The notes beneath the pieces were generated by a model, which saw only the letters and a program-made list of their open reading frames with translations, ran no database searches and was not told the DNA's origin. Made by a program: the position numbers and the translations under genes. From Plakobranchus ocellatus (taxonomy: Eukaryota; Mollusca; Gastropoda; Plakobranchidae), in the NCBI GenBank assembly GCA_019648995.1, contig BLXT01003960.1, forward strand, positions 514,563-539,301: a DNA stretch of 24,739 nt, given 5' to 3'. This document shows positions 17,992 to 24,739 of the stretch, piece after piece (position 1 is the first letter of the stretch; each line of letters begins with the position of its first letter).

Positions 17992-18850
17992 TTCCTTTGA
18001 GGAGATGGAATAGCCTTTTTTATGACTTGAACAGGATCTGATTAACGTTAAATTTCTTTCAGAATCTTCAGAATGCCCTTATGTAGATTGACTTTAACCC
18101 ACTTTATAGACGCGAATGTTTTTCATATCTGACTCTTTACCTGCTGTGCCCTTTATTTAACATAAAGTTTTCCTTTCAGGTAGCATAAGTGAGTTTCAAG
18201 ACTGAAGATTTTTATTAGCTCAAGATGTTGTAAGCTATTATATTCTAGATCTTAGATCTTTTATCTAGTGGTTGTTTCTCAAACAATTTCGGTTTCTTGA
18301 TGCGATGACACTTGATTAATTGGACCATGAAATTTTATATGTAAATGTGTGACACAATGAATATTTCAAGGTGATTGTTAAGTTAATTGAGCCAGTTGCC
18401 ATATCCAGTTACAAGCCATCAAAAAAAACAAAATGGTACATTGAGAGGCCAGATGAAAAAAAAAGGCAGCAGTATATTTCGTGATTCCATTTGATCATAA
18501 ATACAATGTTAATTCTGGCGCACCATTAAATGAGAATTGAAATATTTCAGTTATTAGATTTGGTCAAGCAATGCACAATGTAAGGTCCTGAAATACTAGG
18601 ATTTTGTAAGGTCAACAAAGTAAAAAGTGGCCAAAAAGCAAAAAAACATTTGAATTCACTCAAGTTTTTTGTAGTAGGGTAAATTGTGGAGGATTGCTAG
18701 AATGTATGTAAAACTATTTTTCAGGAAATAAGTCTTTCATATATTTGAAATTAATATTTTGATCATTTCATAATGTTTAGTCTGTGCTAATCAAGTTTTG
18801 TTCTCTTTTATTTTTGTTTTAGAAATAAATTTTCTCTCCTCCCTTTCTAA
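17992..18850 (+). other. Proximal 3' UTR of the CCP1-like gene
   Basis: AT-rich non-coding sequence directly after the TGA. It ends shortly after an AATAAA signal followed by T- and GT-rich sequence, so a short 3' UTR of about 0.85 kb is plausible. Confidence 0.6.
18824..18829 (+). terminator. Candidate proximal polyadenylation signal
   Basis: AATAAA lies 833 nt after the stop codon, followed within 30 nt by pyrimidine-rich and GTTTTGT sequence. It is the first canonical signal with a fitting downstream element after the stop. Weaker AATAAA hexamers occur at 19283 and 19984. Confidence 0.5.
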
Positions 18851-20150
18851 GTTTTGTATTTAATCTTTTTTAAATCTAAGTCACTGGCTTCAGATTTAAC
18901 TCTTATCTTCTCAGGGATGATGTATCAGTAATACATTAATGATAAACAGTGATGCTTTTAAACATTTTCAAATGGATTGAATGGCATTTAACAGCAGGTG
19001 AATTATCAGTGCTGTTGTTTTCCTTGCTATCATTATCTGCCCATTTGGCACTGATAAGCAATGGCATTTATATTGCAACTACAGCAAAGAAATGAATTGC
19101 AGCCAAAATGGATGTCTCAAATTTTGTGTGGGATTTTTTTTTTTGCCTCTGGGTGAAAAGAAATCATAGATCTGTGTATTTTAGGATGTGTGAGCTTGGG
19201 TTAAGAATGTTTGAAAAAAAAAAAAAAAACAATATCCAAAAGATCCAAAAAAAATTGTATTGAAGTGCCTTTAGCATGGCAAAATAAAATTATATTCGAG
19301 TTCCACTCTATTCATAACATAAAAAATGAATGAACAGAGACCTCACAAATAGCAAGAATACAAATCTTCTGAAAATTTGACGGGGAATAAGTCGACTCCA
19401 TAGTGCTGTCCCCAGCTCAAGGGTCATAAAGGCAAGATCACTCAGTAAAAAGGGGGAAAAAAAGCTTTGTGATTCTGAAATGTGAACGCTAAACTTCAGG
19501 GCCAGTAATCATTATGGCAAAACATTCAGGCTCACTCAAAAGAGCTTTGATAGTTTAAGTCTCCTTGAGGCTAATATGAAAAATATAGCAAGTGGTATTA
19601 GACTGGCGTATAACATAATGGTGATTGTTATTTCAAATTTCATAGCAAGCAAGATAGCATAGTGCAGCAAAATTATGTTGCTGGCTGGAACAGATAGTAA
19701 ACAACTTTTTCATGTTGAGGCTGATGATCTTTTAAAATTCATATTGAATGATCTGTGCTTTTGGTTTGTTTTTTTTTCTTTGGCTCCTCTATCCTATGAT
19801 GTTATTGTCATTGTTCATTTAAAAATATATATATCATTTTATCATGTCTCATAGCCAGATCCAATGTAGCCATTGTCACAGGCGTGCTTTAAAGATTTTG
19901 TATTTGGTTGTTCAAATACCCATTTTAAAACAACTATTCATTTCAGCAAACTCATTTCATAAAAAGTGATTCAACAGATTTTAAATAAACCTGTTTGGTA
20001 TCAATGATTGTTTGACTGTGATAAAGCCCTGTCAATCATAGATATTGTAAGTGCCTGGCATTTATTTTAAGGAAATGTTCATACTTTTGTGATATTTTCA
20101 ACACATCATTGATTCCAAATGTAATAATTTAGTAATGTCTACATCCATAA
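18851..20150. other. Non-coding region: extended 3' UTR or intergenic
   Basis: No exon or gene was recognised. The region is AT-rich, with a long A run near 19216-19230 and other homopolymers. If the distal poly(A) site is used, this is 3' UTR; otherwise it is intergenic. Confidence 0.45.
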
Positions 20151-20393
20151 TAGAAGAGTGGTGGCTCATCTGGTAGGGCAGTTGGCTACCATCCAAGAGG
20201 TCCAGGGTTCGATTCCCAGTCCGGGCCAAGTCAGATTTTCATTGCTCCTGTGTGGCCACCCAGCATTATACTGGTAGCTAGGTCTCTTAAGACCCAGGGA
20301 AAGTAAAGGCGGCGAGGAAAGCAATAACAAACTACCTCAAATGCCGTATGCCAAGGACAATCAGGACTAAGCATGGGACCCACTTTATTTTTA
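20151..20393 (+). mobile_element. tRNA-derived SINE downstream of CCP1-like coding region
   Basis: A GC-richer block of about 240 bp. It has an A-box-like TGGCTCATCTGG (20162-20173) and a perfect B box GGTTCGATTCC (20206-20216), 32 nt apart. A conserved-looking body follows, with AAAGGCGGCGAGGAAAGCAA near 20301-20320. Near-direct repeats TACATCCATAA (20140-20150) and TACGTCCATAA (20394-20404), 10 of 11 matching, probably mark the target duplication. It has no poly(A) tail. The body differs from the intron 11 SINE, so two families are present. The anticodon arm does not fold convincingly, so I do not call a tRNA gene. Confidence 0.82.
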
Positions 20394-20404
20394 TACGTCC
20401 ATAA

Positions 20405-22548
20405 AAGTATACAATCTCTGCTTTAACCAATTAAAGAGCAGTATTATTAGTGTCAAGTCTACGGACGATACTGCTTTTTCATTTCCCTACGGCAGTTCTC
20501 AAAAAATACCTTATTAATTGAAGAAGCTGAAAGACCGAATCAAGAGCTAAAAAATACCATCCACTTTTTCTTCAAAGAAAAATAAGGTTTTCATGATAAG
20601 CAAAAAAAAAAAAAAAACATGGATTTTCCTTTAATATTTGATGATTTTCATCATCCGAGAGATTTGTGTTACTTTCAAGCTGTGTACCATTTTATGCATT
20701 TCCATCAATTGTTTGCTGTCTCCTTTTGCCTGCCTTAAAAAAGAGGTCTCAAGAATTCCAATAGCTGGACATTTTAAAACACTGTCTTATATATATATAT
20801 ATCCTGATGCTTTTTCTTTTTCTAGATATTTTGTCTTGGAGTTCACAACAGCTGAATTCATTCAAGGTGCTTTGAGATTTAAGTGGGCGTTTCCTTTTGT
20901 TACTGATTTTTTTCATTGTGTGCATCTGTATGTTTTGTGCAAGGATAAATATTTTGATCATCTTTCATCCTAGAGATCATTTAATTCTGTTGCTTTCCTT
21001 GATCTGAAATAATCAGATTTTTTTGATGGACTGGAAGATAAAATATGGCATCAGTTTCAGTGAAAGCAAGAAAAGACGATGTGATTGTTTTAGTTGTTTA
21101 TTTTCAAAGCAAGACCTTTTTTTCAATATTAGATTTATTATTTTTATTGTTATTTATTATTATTAGTAGTAAATTTGAATCAATTTTTTTTTAACTTCAA
21201 CAGATTTTAAGAGACGGAATATTATCTAAAAAAATGATTATTTTTACAAGATTAAACACATATTCATTTTTCATTTTTTTTGTTTATTCGGTTTCATAAC
21301 AAATTTCTTTTCCTTGCAACTAGATGATAATTTTTTTTATTTTTTTAAGTTTTCATTACAGCCTTTTCCACGTTTTTCATAATAATGTCACATCATTTTG
21401 TAAGATTGTATAGCCTGGGCTTTGTAATTAGAAGTATAAACTTTGCGGTATGTAGTTGAAATGCAGATTTTTGCTAAAAGTACCTGGTTTTTCAGTTTTT
21501 TGGTTTTTTTATGGAAATGGTGTTTAGGATGCTTTTGTTGCAGTAGTTTGAATTTGGTTTTTGTTTGAAAATTATAAAGGTTGCAGCCAGGCATTCTTTT
21601 AAGTTTATAATTTTCAAAATAAATTTTGAGACTATTTTTGTATTGTGCATCCTCTCAAATGTATTAAGGCTACAACAATTTTTTCGTCCATCTCGGAACA
21701 GAAATATAGTCAAAGATATTTGTTTTTATGTAACATGTATTCACATTTTTCCTAAAACAGTATGTTACTGAAGTTGGTGAGTACAAAAAAGACCCATAAA
21801 ATTTTTTTCATAGAAACCCGTTTTTATTAGCATCCATAAACTTGTAAATAGAAAATGAAAGTAATTATTCACAAAAATTTTCTTCAAGAATTACATAAAT
21901 TAGAATTGTTTTTTTTAAGAAAGTTCTTTAGCCTTCTTTTTACTTTGAGTTCGCAAGAAAATTGCGCTGTAATGCATGTAAGGTGGTATAACTAGTACAG
22001 TATTATGTTACTGACACAGCATTATATAATGATATTTCCTTTCTACAGATCATTTCATCGTAAGATCTTACATATATTTAGAGAAATCAATTGAAAATCA
22101 TTGAACGTACCAGAGTGATAAATTATATTCATGAACATGTTGCTTATATGCCAGGTTTTTCTCTTCAAAGAACTTCTGGCTGAAATTTCTACACTTTATT
22201 TGCTTCACCATAAATGATTCAAAAATACACTGTCGTTTATTCTCAGACTTCTCATTTGAAACCTTTTTTTTTCTTCTCTGTGCCTTTTGGTTGAAAGTCA
22301 TTTATCTCTTTTCTATCTACACATTTATTGTAAGCCTTGAAACTTAACTACAATGCATTTATATGTGCCTAATTTAAATATTGATGCCTTGTTTTATAAG
22401 AGGTAAAAATATTTGACCATACTGTTTTTAAAACATGCCTAAAAGTAGAATAATTATTCCAAAAATAACCAGCACAGACTGAGTGCTACTTTTGCCTACC
22501 TCGCAGTAATTACTATTTTTTTTTTTTTTTTTTTTACGATAGCTTTTC
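20405..22548. other. Non-coding region downstream of the SINE
   Basis: AT-rich, homopolymer-rich sequence with no recognisable protein domain, RNA or element borders. Open frames of 60-110 codons (20638-20973, 21388-21594, 21492-21713, 21565-21771, 22098-22301) have no family features and biased composition. Confidence 0.5.
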
Positions 22549-22745
22549 ATGATGGTTCATCAGTTATTACATATGGTTAATGTGGTTTTCATTGTATGTC
22601 CACTTACATTACATGATGGTTCATCAGTTATTACATATTCACTTACATTACATGATGGTTCATCAGTTATCACACATTCACTTAAATTACACGATGTTTC
22701 ATCGGTTATTACATATGGTTGATGCAGCTTTCACTGTGTGTCTGC
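22549..22745 (+). repeat. Short 39-bp tandem repeat
   Basis: GATGGTTCATCAGTTATTAC-type units begin at 22551, 22615, 22654 and 22693 (spacing 64, 39, 39). They carry TTCACTTACATTACAT between them, and a flanking TATGGTTRATG...TTTCAYTGT segment appears at both ends. Four diverged copies; the open frame at 22580-22801 (repeated LHYMMVHQL) is a by-product. Confidence 0.82.
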
Positions 22746-24385
22746 TGACATCAAAATCAAATTATTTTGCATTTCTATTAATCATAGAAAGGCAGAAATA
22801 AGATTCATTAAACATAGTAGCCAAAGTTGACACCAATGTGCAGTGGGCTAGTCATCTGCTGTAGGTTCAGCGTGTTCAATACCTTTATCTCTTATTTCAA
22901 AGATGTGTTCTAAGTTTCTCAAAATTTTCTCACTAAATGTCACAAAGAAAAACATTTAATTAATGTAGAGCATGAAAAATATCTAGAATTAACTTTATGA
23001 ATTATATTATTCGATATATGAATACCCCATAATCAGACCAGTACATAGGTAATATATGATGTATAGACCTGTAAACCATGGCATAATTTCTTGCTCTTGA
23101 TGTGAACAAGTGAAAACAAAAAGATGTTTAGCAATAATCCTTGGTTTCTCTGTACCTCTTAATGATTGAGATTTTTTAAAAGATGTCTTGAAATGGTTTT
23201 GTGCCCCTAGATTCAAACACAAACAATTCTGTCCACTGATATATTTAAAATACAATTTTTTTATAAATCTAGATCTAAAAGATTAGAATATTATTGTCGC
23301 CACCAACATTGTTATTGATATTACTTGTTAAAAATTGTTTAAAGAGATTAGACCCTATACTTAATGAAAAGTAGTAAAACAGACAAGGGTTTTTTATTTT
23401 TTAGTGTACAGTTTTGTAAGGAAGATCACATTGCATTCCTTGCTACCTCATTTGTCTTAGAAGGTCTATATATCAAAACAGTGCTGGAGGTTTGTGGAGC
23501 AAATACAATTTTCTGCCCTTGCTAAAGATTGAAAGGGCAATGTTTTGCATTCTTGCCTAACATCCCATCATTTTAAATTATGATCAACATTTAAGTATCA
23601 AATTTGTTTTTTTATTATTATTATTCAGGAATAAAACTTAAATGCAGATTCAAATATAATAGTGAATCTCAATGAAATTTATAAGCCTGTACTATTAAAT
23701 CTAGGACTTGTAAACCAATGGCGCTCTGCTAGAAGCCCTTTTATTTTACCAATATGTCCCTTTGCTAAATTATGTTAGCCAGCAGTGAAAATGTTACACT
23801 TTTTGTGTAGAGAGATAGGGAGATGGGAAGACTAAGAAATACAGTTCTCTTTACCTTTAATAACATTCTCTTATTTTGACACATTCTCAGTAATTTATCT
23901 CATGGCTATAAATGTGTAGTGAACGGTACTGAATATTTTGTAAATGCCAGATTTTTTCATTACCGTTCATTTTGAAGAAAAGTGATACTAATCTCTTTTT
24001 TTTTGCTCTTCAAAAAAAAAACTTGAATGTGATAACTGTCTCTGACAAAATGTGATGAGTGACAAGTGATGTTGATTGGAAAAAAAAAAAAAAGACTAAT
24101 AATAATACATATAGTGATCTTGACCTTTTTTGAAAATTTGTGTAATTGAGTAACTGATTATGTCATGCTGCAAGAATTTTTTTTTTTTTAATGTGTGTTG
24201 AAGTCTTTCTATTAAACAGGTGAAATATCACATATACTTGGAGGGTTAATTAAACTGTCTAGTGGATGTTTCTTTAACAAATTTTTCTTTATTTTTAGTC
24301 TGTCTTAAATTGGCCTGAAAATACTGTATGGGTATTTATATATTAATTGTTTACTCTTTTTGACTCTTTTGACATTTTACAAATC
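22746..24385. other. Non-coding region before the distal poly(A) signal
   Basis: AT-rich single-copy sequence. No gene, RNA or mobile-element borders were recognised. The minus-strand open frame at 23007-23255 shows no domain. Confidence 0.5.
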
Positions 24386-24391
24386 AATAAA
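24386..24391 (+). terminator. Candidate distal polyadenylation signal
   Basis: CAATAAAC is followed 40-60 nt later by an unusually good GT-rich stretch (TATGTGTGTGTGCATGCATG, about 24438-24457). This is the best combination of signal and downstream element in the window. If used by the CCP1-like transcript it would give a 3' UTR of about 6.4 kb; it could also belong to an unseen transcript. Confidence 0.45.
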
Positions 24392-24739
24392 CACATTTTG
24401 ACGTTTAATAGAAAGATATAATCAAGTCTTGTTCAGTATGTGTGTGTGCATGCATGTGCATGGGAGTGTGCTTGCTTGCTTGCTTGCTTGTTTGTTTGAG
24501 AATAATTTTGATGAGGAGCTAGTGGGTTCTTTTTCCATAGTTGTATTAGTTCTGTTATTTTTAGTGGAAGAAATTTTATTTTTCTCCTGTTGTATCTATG
24601 TCCTGTTTACATTTGATTGTGTTAGTCGCTTTATTTTTTTAACCCCCCCCCCCCTCTCTCCCTTTTTGTGTTTGTCTATTTTGCTTTGTCTACTGTTGTT
24701 CCTCTTTCTTTTCAAAATATTTTTTTTTCTTCATTAACT
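24392..24739. other. Low-complexity end of window
   Basis: Contains (TG)n and a TTGC/TTTG tetranucleotide run (about 24470-24497), a C run near 24644-24653 and T-rich sequence. The plus-strand open frame 24429-24737 is low complexity. Confidence 0.55.

Noticed and set aside
20151-20230. Functional tRNA gene
   Set aside because: A and B boxes are present, but the acceptor and anticodon stems do not pair convincingly, and the block continues into a 240-bp body between near-direct repeats, as in a SINE.
24429-24737. 102-codon plus-strand open frame at the window end
   Set aside because: Built from TG, TTGC and poly-C/T microsatellites; hydrophobic low-complexity translation without family features.

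Overview
The window is eukaryotic nuclear DNA. It is AT-rich, and one protein-coding gene on the + strand is broken into short exons (72 to 338 nt) by introns with GT...AG borders of 0.4 to 2 kb. There are tRNA-derived SINEs, probable inverted-repeat DNA elements and many minisatellites, and no bacterial operon structure. Protein similarity, intron density and repeat style fit an invertebrate, probably a lophotrochozoan such as a mollusc. The taxon is an inference; the sequence does not prove it.

The gene encodes the C-terminal two thirds or so of a cytosolic carboxypeptidase of the CCP1 / AGTPBP1 (Nna1) type, an M14 zinc carboxypeptidase that shortens glutamate side chains and C-terminal glutamates on tubulin and other acidic-tailed proteins. 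I assembled 17 exons by hand (663-17991). All 16 intron phases join correctly, giving one open frame of 882 codons plus a stop. The 5' exons lie before the window. Exons 1-5 encode an acidic and Ser/Arg-rich linker, exons 6-9 the conserved CCP N-domain, exons 10-15 the catalytic domain with all expected zinc-binding, substrate-binding and catalytic residues, and exons 16-17 a very acidic C-terminal tail. No second protein-coding gene is supported.

The introns hold the more unusual material. Two minisatellites begin exactly at exon-intron junctions and are built from copies of the exon end plus its 5' splice site: a 46-bp unit after exon 4 and a 41-bp unit after exon 5. The second lays down eight GT donors at exact 41-bp steps. 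Intron 11 appears to be a GC-AG intron and carries a SINE with a perfect 12-bp target duplication. Intron 12 holds an 800-bp element with perfect 14-bp terminal inverted repeats. Intron 14 holds a 39-bp array in perfect register and a TTAA-flanked 560-bp candidate element. Further arrays lie in introns 9 and 13.

From 17992 to 24739 there is no convincing coding sequence. It is best read as 3' UTR and/or downstream intergenic DNA, with polyadenylation signals near 18824 and 24386 and a second tRNA-derived SINE at about 20151-20393.
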